This document shows, piece after piece, positions 31,604 to 39,606 of a stretch of DNA of 64,000 bases (its first letter is position 1; every line of letters starts with the position of its first letter). The DNA comes from [Clostridium] citroniae WAL-17108 (lineage in GTDB: Bacteria > Bacillota > Clostridia > Lachnospirales > Lachnospiraceae): assembly GCF_000233455.1 (NCBI RefSeq), contig NZ_JH376429.1, positions 62,001 through 126,000 of the forward strand. The letters are read 5' to 3'. The notes under the pieces are model-generated. The model was not told the origin of the DNA. It ran no database searches and worked only from the letters and a program-made list of their open reading frames with translations. The position numbers and the translations under genes are program-made.

Positions 31604-33445
31604 TTCAATCGCAATGGCGGAGTACACTCTGGTCAGAGCGCCGGAGCATCTGGTTTCCAGAAGGGACTTCTCCTGGTTAAAGTCGATATCAAACTGCGTG
31701 AAGTGAGTAACTTCGCCGCCTTTCGTAGCACCCAGAGAGTAGTCATTCAGGTTCGTGATGATGGCAAGCAGCTTCTTGGTCTTGCTGTCGTCCGTCTTAC
31801 GAGTCTTGCCTTCGAACTGCTCGGCCGTATGGATTTCCCCAACATTCAGAGCAGAAGCCAGCTCTGATTTAGAGCTATAAATGCGGCGGCCGTTCATATC
31901 ACGAGCCAGGAGCATTACATTGAGCATGTGAGGAGTGATGTACATATCGGGAGTGCCAGTACCCTTATAATCCTCTCTTGCATACAAAACCGCATTGATC
32001 ATTGCTTCAGCGTAAATATAGTTCTCGCCAAAGTTCACGCCGGTATTAGTACCCTGAAGTTCCTTTTTTGCGGCGGCAACATCCAAATCTGCATGAATGG
32101 TATACAGGTCATCATCGGTCCAGATAGGTCTGATCTTATCCGGATCGATCTTACCCTCATCACCATCATCACGACCGTCCCCCAGCATCATCGCAATAGC
32201 CAGCTCTTCATTGAGCATCAGGCGGTCGATGTCATACAGATACTTTACATAATCGAAATCCGTGATATCGACAATGTCGTCGCGATGCAGAGCATTCTTC
32301 ACATAAACGGTCTGCGGATCGGTGGTTCTGCGTACCAACTTGAAATTTCCGGCCTGCTTCTTCTCTTTTCCTTTCTTGTAGCCCCTGGCGCGAAGTGTAT
32401 CAATACCGCGAATATCGGTCTGGCTGGTTCTGATTCTGGAAATCGGGCTCTTATGTACTTTCTTCATCACATTAGTAATCCAGCCCTGGTCATTGGTAAT
32501 GAGTTCGGGAGCCCCCGGACGCACTTCCTGATATTCCGGGAACAGACTCGTCACATTTCCGTCGCCGGTCTGAACAAATCCGCCGCTGACAGCATCATGC
32601 TGAAGACCGTTCTGCTCCGCATAAAGCTGAAGCGCTGTCTGGAAAGTACCAACCTGGCTGGTCTTCGCCGCCTTGATGATGTCTTCCTGTGCGGAATGCG
32701 TCAGAAAGCCACCGGTTTCGTTTTTCTTATCGTTGTCAAACACATTATGCTTCATCTCGGTATTTCCTCCTTTAGAATCGTCATCATTTTTATCTTCAGG
32801 CTTATCGGTTTCCCCAATAGCCTGTCCGATCATTGCATAAACCACATTTTTCTGCTTTTCATTGAGGGTATTAAATACCTGCTCAATTGTCTCGTCAACT
32901 TCCTCAGGTTTTTCTTCAGAAGTCTTATCTTCCTTAGATTTGGATTTCTCCTCCGTCTTCTTTTCCTCGGATTTGTCATCCTCCTCGGCGGAATGATAAA
33001 TCATAATGTTCTCGTCATATCCAATAATGGTACGGTCTTCTGAAGTCTCACCGTGAGCCATAACAGAATCAATGAAAGCTCCCGGATTAGCTCCAGCCAG
33101 AACAAGGCTCAGTTCGTAGATAACGCCATGCATCACATTCGCTCCGGCCTGTTTAAGCTGACCGGCACAAATAGAAAGTGAACGAACATCTCCGTGCTTA
33201 ACTAGCTTCTTCGCTGCCTGTCCGGATTCACTGTCATTGAAACTACAGTAGGCATAAACGCCCTCATCACGATTTTCCAGTACCCCATGACCGAGTACAC
33301 GATTGGGATCGGAATGATTATGTCCCCAAATTAGTGGAACAGTTTGTCCATTCTGGTTCTTAAACGCATCCCTTTTGATGGTACGGCCATCGGTGCAAAG
33401 AAGATCGTTTCTAGTGGCCCAACCACTAAAATCGTATTTCTCCAT
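31580..33445 (-). CDS. fused prohead protease and HK97-type major capsid protein, with internal capsid start
   Basis: 621 residues from ATG 33445 (GAAGGAG before it). Residues 1-150 are a U35-type prohead protease: WGHNHSDPNRVLGHG (His), DVRSLSICA (Ser) and YELSLVLAGANPGAF (Glu). An acidic Lys/Glu-rich scaffold-like linker follows to about 230. Then comes the HK97-fold capsid: a helical delta-like stretch, LFPEYQEVRPGAPELI, RGIDTLRARGYKKGK, DMYITPHMLNVMLLARD, and the final domain ending EEDVTVNP. Inside the linker an in-frame AAAGGAGG stands 10 bases before ATG 32755, so a 391-residue capsid precursor can be made alone. The 3' end carries a frameshift signal. Confidence 0.92.
   Translation of the reverse strand: MEKYDFSGWATRNDLLCTDGRTIKRDAFKNQNGQTVPLIWGHNHSDPNRVLGHGVLENRDEGVYAYCSFNDSESGQAAKKLVKHGDVRSLSICAGQLKQAGANVMHGVIYELSLVLAGANPGAFIDSVMAHGETSEDRTIIGYDENIMIYHSAEEDDKSEEKKTEEKSKSKEDKTSEEKPEEVDETIEQVFNTLNEKQKNVVYAMIGQAIGETDKPEDKNDDDSKGGNTEMKHNVFDNDKKNETGGFLTHSAQEDIIKAAKTSQVGTFQTALQLYAEQNGLQHDAVSGGFVQTGDGNVTSLFPEYQEVRPGAPELITNDQGWITNVMKKVHKSPISRIRTSQTDIRGIDTLRARGYKKGKEKKQAGNFKLVRRTTDPQTVYVKNALHRDDIVDITDFDYVKYLYDIDRLMLNEELAIAMMLGDGRDDGDEGKIDPDKIRPIWTDDDLYTIHADLDVAAAKKELQGTNTGVNFGENYIYAEAMINAVLYAREDYKGTGTPDMYITPHMLNVMLLARDMNGRRIYSSKSELASALNVGEIHTAEQFEGKTRKTDDSKTKKLLAIITNLNDYSLGATKGGEVTHFTQFDIDFNQEKSLLETRCSGALTRVYSAIAIEEDVTVNP
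32755..32773 (-). promoter_or_regulatory. internal ribosome binding site and ATG for the free capsid protein
   Basis: AAAGGAGG (32773-32766), 10 bases, ATG (32755-32753), all read in frame by the protease-capsid fusion as K-G-G-N-T-E-M. The site is one of the strongest in the structural region and stands just where the capsid domain begins. Confidence 0.75.
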
Positions 33446-33488
33446 TTTGAAAATCACTCCTTCTATCAGTATTGTGCGAAAGCCATTG

Positions 33489-34319
33489 CTACTTCCTCCG
33501 TTTCCTCTTCTTTACCGCTTTATATTCGGAAGCTATCTTGTCAAACTCTTGCTGATAAAGATCTTCATAAGTGGCATCAAGATTTTCTTTTGCCGCTTTA
33601 TAAGCTTCCCTTGCGGCGGTAACGGCAGCCTTTAACTCTGTACTAACTTTTTCTCTTTCCGATTTAGCATTCGCAGAATTATCAGCCCTTTCTTCTTTGG
33701 TGTCCTCGGTAATTCGCTTCTTCTTAAGACTTGCGGAAGTTCTCACCTCTTCCTTTTCAGCTTTCGCCTGCTCACTCACCTTAGATTTATCCTCGCTGGC
33801 ATCATCACGAAGCTTTGCAATTTTCTCATTTCGCTCCGCTACTCGCTTTACCCTTTCCTCTTTGGATAACCCGGATGGAATTTCTATCGCCATTAAGCGT
33901 TCGATCTCAGTATTCTTCTTTTCATCGATACGCTCTTTCTGGTCTTCTGCTTCTTCTCCAATATCCTCCAAATCAGATTTTTTACGGGAGTCAACCCTAC
34001 TCCTTCTCGACGAAGATTCCTCGGTAAGCTGAGTATTCAGTTCCTTTAATTTAGCCGAGATCTGCTCTCGGGTCGCCTTGGCCTTTGCTCTCAGCTCAGC
34101 AATTTTTTGTTTCCGTTTTTCCTGTTCTTCTTTTACCTTTTCCTTCTTCTCACCAGAAATCTCATTTTTTGTATAAGCCCAGACTTTCTTTCCCTCATCG
34201 TTAAGCTTCGTTGTGGAACGACGCCCTTTGAGTTCTCTGGTTCTCATATAATATTCATGAGCTTTCACCGGGTCGTAATAAGGAGATGCATAGTGTTGAA
34301 GAGGCTCGTTAATATCCAT
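33489..34319 (-). CDS. coiled-coil phage protein between portal and protease (minor capsid or scaffold candidate)
   Basis: 276 residues, more than half Lys/Glu/Arg, almost all predicted coiled coil from residue 55 on. The first 50 residues are different: PLQHYASPYYDPVKAHEYYM, then RTRELKGRRSTTKLNDEGKK. An L-x-H-Y start is shared with the RNA-polymerase-like protein and the small protein at 37434-37766. The stop of the portal gene and this start overlap by one base. A scaffold or ejected minor capsid role is possible; the acidic linker of the protease fusion may already serve as scaffold. Confidence 0.7.
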   Translation of the reverse strand: MDINEPLQHYASPYYDPVKAHEYYMRTRELKGRRSTTKLNDEGKKVWAYTKNEISGEKKEKVKEEQEKRKQKIAELRAKAKATREQISAKLKELNTQLTEESSSRRSRVDSRKKSDLEDIGEEAEDQKERIDEKKNTEIERLMAIEIPSGLSKEERVKRVAERNEKIAKLRDDASEDKSKVSEQAKAEKEEVRTSASLKKKRITEDTKEERADNSANAKSEREKVSTELKAAVTAAREAYKAAKENLDATYEDLYQQEFDKIASEYKAVKKRKRRK

Positions 34320-35659
34320 TAGGTCTCCTCCTCATCATCCGAAAGATAGCTTCCTATAATTTCATCAATCTCCTTTTCAAGACCGTCAAGCAGCTCGTTT
34401 ATGATACTGTCATAATCGGCTCCGGCATCACTTTCATTGGATTCGACATCAGAACTACCGTTTGAAGGATCAGATTTGGCCTCACTGATATTGCTGTTCT
34501 TCAGCGCATCAGCTTTTGGATCATCAGACGGTTTCATACCAATAATCTGGCGAATTTCGTTTGATGTCATAATCTCATTTCTTGTGAATTTGTCAGCAAT
34601 TTCTGACAGATCAGCTACTGGTACAAGTTTGAAGGGGTCACGGAAGAACAGAATCGATTGCTTTTGAGACCTGGCTGTTTTAGTAAGGAACTTACGTTTC
34701 ATTTCGTCAACGATTGCTGAAATGATCGGCTCAATAGTACGGTTGTAGTAATTCAGCATGGTCTTCTCGTCTGCGGAACCATCCAATATACTCTGAGTGA
34801 TACCTAACTGGCTGTATAGCATACTCGTTAGATATTCAATCTGCTTCATCAGATTATTTTCCACAGAACGATTCAACTGTGTGATTCGCTCCGTACCATC
34901 GGTATACGCAATACCATATTTAGAACCGGCCAACTGACGCTCAATCTCGACACGCCTCTTCTCAGCCTGTTGACGCCTTGCTTCTGTTTTTATCACATAG
35001 GGAAGCTGGATAATTAAATCGAGTTTTCCTGAACTGCTCTGCTCATCAACAACGTCCAATAAATTCAGTTTTCTTATCAAACGCTGCATCGTTGAGTTTG
35101 GCTCATTCATCACCGCATAAAGCGGATTTTCAATAATGGCGACCGTATCTTTTGGAACTACAATGTCTTCCTTTAATCCAGTCCGCTCATTATAAACTCT
35201 TGCTTTGATATGATTCGGAAACCATTCCAGAATCTTCCCGGTTCGCATTGACTCGATTTTATAGGAGCCTGTAGTGTCAGGGTCATCATCCGTATCCACC
35301 GGGATAATCGCCACACATCCCTCATCGAGCATTGACAAAACCACATCCTGAAGGAAAGCCCGCCCAGTCTGGTCAATGTTGGCTGATAAATTCAGACAAT
35401 CATTTAGCCCCGAAGAAATTTTTTCAAGAAATCTTTCGGAGTCGTCCAGACGGACATGTTGAATGTTAATTGAAGCGCAATCCAATGCGATTCGATTATA
35501 TACAGAGGTAACGATAGATCTTTCATTTCCTCTTGTGAGTCTTGGACGGTCGGGCCTGTACGAATATCCAACCCCTATGTCCCGATAGAAACCTGTTGGG
35601 TCTCTATTTAAAAAAGCATTCCAGGCATGTTTAATCCTGGAACCGATTGAAACTTCCAT
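34319..35659 (-). CDS. portal protein
   Basis: 446 residues. VSIGSRIKHAWNAFLNRDP start, RLTRGNERSIVTSVYNRIA, the alpha/beta wing region, TMLNYYNRTIEPIISAIVDEM and a C-terminal FTRNEIMTSNEIRQIIGM motif typical of HK97/SPP1-like portals, then a flexible acidic tail. Forms the dodecameric DNA gate at one capsid vertex, working with the terminase encoded 17 bases upstream. Start context GGAGGTGACGATTTCAAAATGG fixes the ATG. Confidence 0.93.
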   Translation of the reverse strand: MEVSIGSRIKHAWNAFLNRDPTGFYRDIGVGYSYRPDRPRLTRGNERSIVTSVYNRIALDCASINIQHVRLDDSERFLEKISSGLNDCLNLSANIDQTGRAFLQDVVLSMLDEGCVAIIPVDTDDDPDTTGSYKIESMRTGKILEWFPNHIKARVYNERTGLKEDIVVPKDTVAIIENPLYAVMNEPNSTMQRLIRKLNLLDVVDEQSSSGKLDLIIQLPYVIKTEARRQQAEKRRVEIERQLAGSKYGIAYTDGTERITQLNRSVENNLMKQIEYLTSMLYSQLGITQSILDGSADEKTMLNYYNRTIEPIISAIVDEMKRKFLTKTARSQKQSILFFRDPFKLVPVADLSEIADKFTRNEIMTSNEIRQIIGMKPSDDPKADALKNSNISEAKSDPSNGSSDVESNESDAGADYDSIINELLDGLEKEIDEIIGSYLSDDEEET

Positions 35660-35676
35660 TTTGAAATCGTCACCTC

Positions 35677-37422
35677 CTATTCAAAAGCATCTCTGTTCAG
35701 CTTGAAAGCAACAAACGCATCCATCATAGCTGCCACAGCATCAATCTTTGCGTCATATCGCTTTTTCAGCAATTTACGATTTCCATTCGTATCTTCCATA
35801 ACGATACAGTTCCCCATTGCAAAGGTCATAAGTTCTTCATCAAACAAAAGCATCCGCTCCTCAGAAAGTTTCTTTAACTCTCCCAAAGGAACGGATTCTG
35901 TCTTAGCACCCTGTATTACCTTTTCGATTCCAAACGGACCATTTTCAGAAGACCATCGCTCAATGAACTCCTTTGCGTTGTACGGGTCATACCCCAAGCA
36001 ACGAACGTCATAGCCAAATTCTGTGATATGGTTATCCAAATCTTCATAGACTTCCATCATATCCAAAACGGTTCCCTCTAGGACAATCAGGCTTCCTTCA
36101 TCCATGAATTGGTCGTATTTAATTCTCATTGCTGCCGGAAGTTTCATCAGAGTCGATGAAGAAATGTAGTTCCTGGTTTTAACTCCAAAGGAACCATTCG
36201 ATAACGGGAAAAGGAACGTAAAAGCACAGAAGTCATCCCCCTGCGACAAATCAATTCCCAAAGAGCAGGGCATCTGCCAATAGCTTCTCTTCTTATGAGG
36301 AAGAGTTTCTTCATATGTGAAGTAATAGGTGTAGCCCTCCATCGGCAATCCAAATCTCTTAGCCAAGATATCGTTTCTGGCCGCCGGAGACTTCTCTGCT
36401 CTTTCCACATCGAGCTGATAGGTCTCATAGCTTACCGTTTTACCGATATTGGGATTCGCCTTCAACCACATGTCTGGATTTCCAACTTCATCAATGGAAT
36501 CAAGCTTATACCACCAAATGGAAACATGTGGATTGACATATTCTCCTTTAAGAATGTCCATCAACTCCATTTTGATTGTATCGCCTGCTCCATTTCTCAC
36601 TGTTCCCTCTGAACTCGTGGCAACAATGATATAGTCATCCAATTTCGATGCTCCTTGCTCTAAAGCGCCCACCACATCTTCCCTGGTATCACCGGACAGC
36701 CACTCATCCACTGTAGAAATCTTAGGTCGTAATCCCTGAAGCTTTGCGATGGACATTGGCCGCACTTCCAAAAGCGAACCTGTGAGAAAATTCTCAATAC
36801 CCTTTTTGGTGGAGGCCAATTTCATTCTCTTTGCTTTAGAACCAGTCGTATTCTGCAAAGAGCCCTCTGTCAGAAACCGGAACAATGGACCTCTCGACCT
36901 TGTAATCGCAGTGCGAAAAGGTGACATTACTTCATCCGCCTGTTTCATGGTAGGAGCTGTCGTGACTTGATGAGTCGTGGATGTGTCGATATTCAGCCCA
37001 TAGGAATGAACACAGGTGTCATACAAAGATTTAGCAGCTCCTCGCCCAATGATAAGATATTGTTTCTTCGTCAGACGCTGCTTGATTCTTTTATTCACAT
37101 ATCGGCCGCCATGTCCGTCAGAACTTGGCTCCCACACACTTCGTTCGACGAAGTAGTACCATCCATAAAGCTGCTCACCCCACAATTTAAACGAGTCCAG
37201 CAAATTCAAATCAGAACCGTCCGTCAATGTTAGTTCTGATTCGCAATAGGCAATCCATCCTTCGACGGCCTGGTCATCATAGTAAATACCAGGATTGGCT
37301 ATTAGGTCGTCAATTCTGTTCATCTCCATAGAGATTTCTTTACAAACCGGTATCTCTCCCCTGATTACGGCATCCCGAAACATGCCGTAGTATTTGGGAA
37401 CGGCAGTGTTTGATAATGCCAT
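35677..37422 (-). CDS. terL: terminase large subunit
   Basis: 581 residues. ATPase: LIIGRGAAKS (residues 123-132) as Walker A, KISTVDEW as Walker B, ATSSEG coupling motif. Nuclease: LGIDLSQGDDFCAF (first Asp), GYDPYNAKEFIERW, and AKIDAVAAMMDAFVAF for the last metal site. Length and order agree with the Terminase_1 family of cos-type phages. It packages DNA through the portal. No classical small subunit is seen next to it; an HNH-like protein and a possible small terminase lie 1-1.6 kb upstream. Confidence 0.95.
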   Translation of the reverse strand: MALSNTAVPKYYGMFRDAVIRGEIPVCKEISMEMNRIDDLIANPGIYYDDQAVEGWIAYCESELTLTDGSDLNLLDSFKLWGEQLYGWYYFVERSVWEPSSDGHGGRYVNKRIKQRLTKKQYLIIGRGAAKSLYDTCVHSYGLNIDTSTTHQVTTAPTMKQADEVMSPFRTAITRSRGPLFRFLTEGSLQNTTGSKAKRMKLASTKKGIENFLTGSLLEVRPMSIAKLQGLRPKISTVDEWLSGDTREDVVGALEQGASKLDDYIIVATSSEGTVRNGAGDTIKMELMDILKGEYVNPHVSIWWYKLDSIDEVGNPDMWLKANPNIGKTVSYETYQLDVERAEKSPAARNDILAKRFGLPMEGYTYYFTYEETLPHKKRSYWQMPCSLGIDLSQGDDFCAFTFLFPLSNGSFGVKTRNYISSSTLMKLPAAMRIKYDQFMDEGSLIVLEGTVLDMMEVYEDLDNHITEFGYDVRCLGYDPYNAKEFIERWSSENGPFGIEKVIQGAKTESVPLGELKKLSEERMLLFDEELMTFAMGNCIVMEDTNGNRKLLKKRYDAKIDAVAAMMDAFVAFKLNRDAFE

Positions 37423-37433
37423 AATTGAATCAC

Positions 37434-37766
37434 CTACTTGCTTGTTGCTTTCTTGATGACCGCGTCAATTCCCTTCGTCATGTACTTCGATACATAATTG
37501 GTGGCGGTCTGCTTTGCGGCATTGGTCAGCACATCCTGTACAAACTTTCTACCGACAGAAATTTCTGAACTGGTAAGCTGTTTATACTGCTTTTCCATTT
37601 GAAGACGGTTGATCTTTGAGCGGAGTTCCGAATCAGACATCTTCTTCACCTCATCATCGGAACTCGTCTTCTTTCCGCTTGCTCTTGCAAGCTGTTCGGG
37701 AGTTCTTCGGACGCCCCATTTCATTCCAAGAATCCCGTGATGCTGTAGTAATGCTTCATTACTCAT
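37434..37766 (-). CDS. small phage protein with N-terminal HHGILGMKWGVRR motif
   Basis: 110 residues: NEALLQHHGILGMKWGVRRT at residues 3-22, then PEQLARAS and a helical Lys/Ser-rich part with SDSELRSKINRLQMEKQYKQ. The H-x-G-x-x-GMKWG-x-RR box is found at the N-terminus of varied virion-associated proteins in Firmicute phages (minor capsid, lysozyme- or toxin-fused). Its job is not known; a capsid-targeting tag is one idea. Overlaps the previous gene by 4 bases. Confidence 0.75.
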   Translation of the reverse strand: MSNEALLQHHGILGMKWGVRRTPEQLARASGKKTSSDDEVKKMSDSELRSKINRLQMEKQYKQLTSSEISVGRKFVQDVLTNAAKQTATNYVSKYMTKGIDAVIKKATSK

Positions 37767-38302
37767 TTTGAATCTCCCTCCTTTGCGATATATGATGTCA
37801 CTCCGTTTGCTGCGTTCCCAGTCTCGTAATACGGAACTTCTGTTACCACAATATTTCGATCCAGAACTTTATTCTCAGTATCCAGCATTTGAGATTGGAA
37901 CGCTTTCGGCGTTACCCTATACTCGCCATCGTAGGACTCGTGTTCTTCGGACTTTTCTTCGTCAGTTTCCGCTGCAACATTCAGTCTCCACTCCGCCTCA
38001 GCAATCATCTTTTCCATAGACGCCATTACAGCGGAACTCAAAGGAGGATCAAACAGCAGCTTTACCTTCAAATGCATATATGATTTTACTAACTGAAATT
38101 TTGTCTCATCGGAGACGAATTCTTTCCATATAGAAGTTTTATCCCGAATGGAAAATCCCGATGGCGGACCAACCCCAAGTTGTGTCAAAATCATAAACAC
38201 TGAATTGATATGCATGATAAGATCTGAATCGAAATGTTCATATTCTTCCGTAATACCAAGCATCTTTTTGATTGAAGTCAATATACTCTCTATAATTTCC
38301 AT
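37763..38302 (-). CDS. head-tail connector protein (gp6-like)
   Basis: 179 residues from ATG 38302. An earlier ATG at 38410 would overlap the HNH gene by 86 bases and lacks a ribosome binding site, while GGAGAGGAG precedes 38302. The core TSIKKMLGITEEYEHFDSD, LIMHINSVFMILTQLGVGPP and MHLKVKLLFDPP is typical of the Phage_connect_1 family. It would bind under the portal. Here it is encoded upstream of the terminase, an unusual order. Confidence 0.85.
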   Translation of the reverse strand: MEIIESILTSIKKMLGITEEYEHFDSDLIMHINSVFMILTQLGVGPPSGFSIRDKTSIWKEFVSDETKFQLVKSYMHLKVKLLFDPPLSSAVMASMEKMIAEAEWRLNVAAETDEEKSEEHESYDGEYRVTPKAFQSQMLDTENKVLDRNIVVTEVPYYETGNAANGVTSYIAKEGDSK

Positions 38303-38324
38303 AATCTCTATGATCTCCTCTCCA

Positions 38325-38741
38325 TCAAAGTTTCCAGGGACATGTATCGTTTCTGCTTCGAACAATAGGTTCTGCGACAAGAAGACTTTCATCTCCATAG
38401 TGAATGGCATTATGTGTTGTAAGAATTGTTGAGATGAGAAATTCTGGATTTAAAAGAAAATCACTTCTCTTTAAAATATCCTCCACGGAAATCGGATTCA
38501 TATGGTGAATCAATATCTTCCCATATATCTCATGACCTTCTATTCCGAGGTCACATCCGTTATCTCTCACAATCACAAAATCACGAACTGACTTCCACTC
38601 CATAGACCGATAGAAAATCTGATTCAGATATCGGTCAAACCCAAACGTGTCTGCCCCGATGACTCCGCCCAAACGAAGATACTCGTATCGTTCTTTAAAA
38701 GTCTTCAATTTTGATAATTCCGAATATGTCCTAATCATCAT
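38325..38741 (-). CDS. HNH-like phage packaging-associated protein
   Basis: 138 residues from ATG 38741, overlapping the previous gene stop by 11 bases. GADTFGFDRYLNQIFYRSME, then WKSVRDFVIVRDNGCDLGIE, KILIHHMNPISVEDIL and a final TTHNAIHYGDES: a Cys, a His-His-Met-Asn-Pro and a late Asn-x-x-x-x-Gly arranged as in compact HNH folds, although the metal set is partial. HNH proteins beside terminases assist cos cleavage in many phages. The role is inferred. Confidence 0.72.
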   Translation of the reverse strand: MMIRTYSELSKLKTFKERYEYLRLGGVIGADTFGFDRYLNQIFYRSMEWKSVRDFVIVRDNGCDLGIEGHEIYGKILIHHMNPISVEDILKRSDFLLNPEFLISTILTTHNAIHYGDESLLVAEPIVRSRNDTCPWKL

Positions 38742-39069
38742 CGTTACCCTGTCCACTGTATATACGAAACGCATTGATGGCGTCCTTATAGAGATCTTTA
38801 ATCTCATCTGTGGAGTCAATAGCTCTTACTTTTGCCCGCAACAGATTGTTCTCTTCCTCCAGTCTCTCCCTCTCAAGCTTCTCTCTGGAAGAGCCCAGTT
38901 TCAAATAGTGAGTAATGACCTGAGAAGAAGCAGTCCCTTCCAGCAATTGTCTTTCAGCCAGGTCAACAGCCAAAGAAATCATCTGAAGTTCCCTTGCTTC
39001 CGGAGTCAAAGCAGGACGAATCTTTTTGGAAGAACCTGTCGATTCAGAACTCTTTACTTTTCTAGCCAT
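38731..39069 (-). CDS. small phage protein upstream of HNH gene, small-terminase candidate
   Basis: 112 residues, basic N-terminus (ARKVKSSESTGSSKKIRP), then helices: LTPEARELQMISLAVDLAER, QLLEGTASSQVITHYLKLG, and a Lys/Glu/Arg-rich coiled part. The place just ahead of an HNH gene in a packaging cluster suits a small terminase, but no clear HTH is seen. Widely conserved type in clostridial phages; function open. Confidence 0.6.
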   Translation of the reverse strand: MARKVKSSESTGSSKKIRPALTPEARELQMISLAVDLAERQLLEGTASSQVITHYLKLGSSREKLERERLEEENNLLRAKVRAIDSTDEIKDLYKDAINAFRIYSGQGNDDD

Positions 39070-39116
39070 TTACTGCCTCCTTCCCGTCTGTTCTTCAATA
39101 GTTTCATAAAAGTTTT

Positions 39117-39240
39117 CCGGCAGTATTTAAAAGAACCCACAAGGCTGACTGTAACTTTTTTACCGAAAGGAGAAAAAAGAGTAAAAAGAACCACAGCTTA
39201 TTACTTAGCCAACCTTATGAGCTCTGTTAAATACTGCCGG
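39117..39240. repeat. long-range inverted repeat in packaging intergenic region (cos/pac candidate)
   Basis: CCGGCAGTATTTAA (39117-39130) is repeated inverted at 39227-39240, 96 bases apart, perfect over 14 bp. The 276-base gap 39070-39345 has no gene; it also contains AATACCCCCGGGGAATT (about 39268-39284), a GGAGGGGG tract and a C8 tract. Such a GC-rich, repeat-bearing gap upstream of an HNH gene is where cos sites are often found. No nick position can be proposed. Confidence 0.55.
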
Positions 39241-39345
39241 AAGGTAAAAACATTCTCCGAAAAATACCCCCGGGGAATTTTTAAAGACCGCCGCGATGAC
39301 GGAGGGGGTGCGATTTTTGCTACCCCCCCCTATACCATCTGATAC

Positions 39346-39597
39346 CTAGACAGCCCCCGCGTCTCGCGTAACTTTTTTGTAAATGTTTCGGAAATCGTAT
39401 TTTACGATCTCATCAATTGCTCGTTCAACTTCCAAGTCATTCTCTTCATCGGAGAGTTGGTCCGAGGTTCTGGCAATTCTACCAAGATACGAACATGAAT
39501 GATAACCTTTTTCCTCATCAAACAGTAACCATGAAGTGAACTGTTCAAATGGATCGAAAGGATTGTCAATGGTTGTAAGCATACACTTCTTCGCCAT
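39346..39597 (-). CDS. conserved small phage protein next to RNA-polymerase-like gene
   Basis: 83 residues: AKKCMLTTIDNPFDPFEQFT, then WLLFDEEKGYHSCSYLGRIA and an acidic helix EENDLEVERAIDEIVKYDF. A conserved type in clostridial phages; no known domain. Begins 9 bases after the stop of the 915-residue RNA-polymerase-like gene; the tight spacing suggests they are used together. Confidence 0.8.
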   Translation of the reverse strand: MAKKCMLTTIDNPFDPFEQFTSWLLFDEEKGYHSCSYLGRIARTSDQLSDEENDLEVERAIDEIVKYDFRNIYKKVTRDAGAV

Positions 39598-39606
39598 TTA
39601 CTTTGT

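Noticed and set aside
38303..38410. Longer start of the gp6-like connector at 38410
   Set aside because: It overlaps the HNH-like gene by 86 bases and has no ribosome binding site, unlike ATG 38302.
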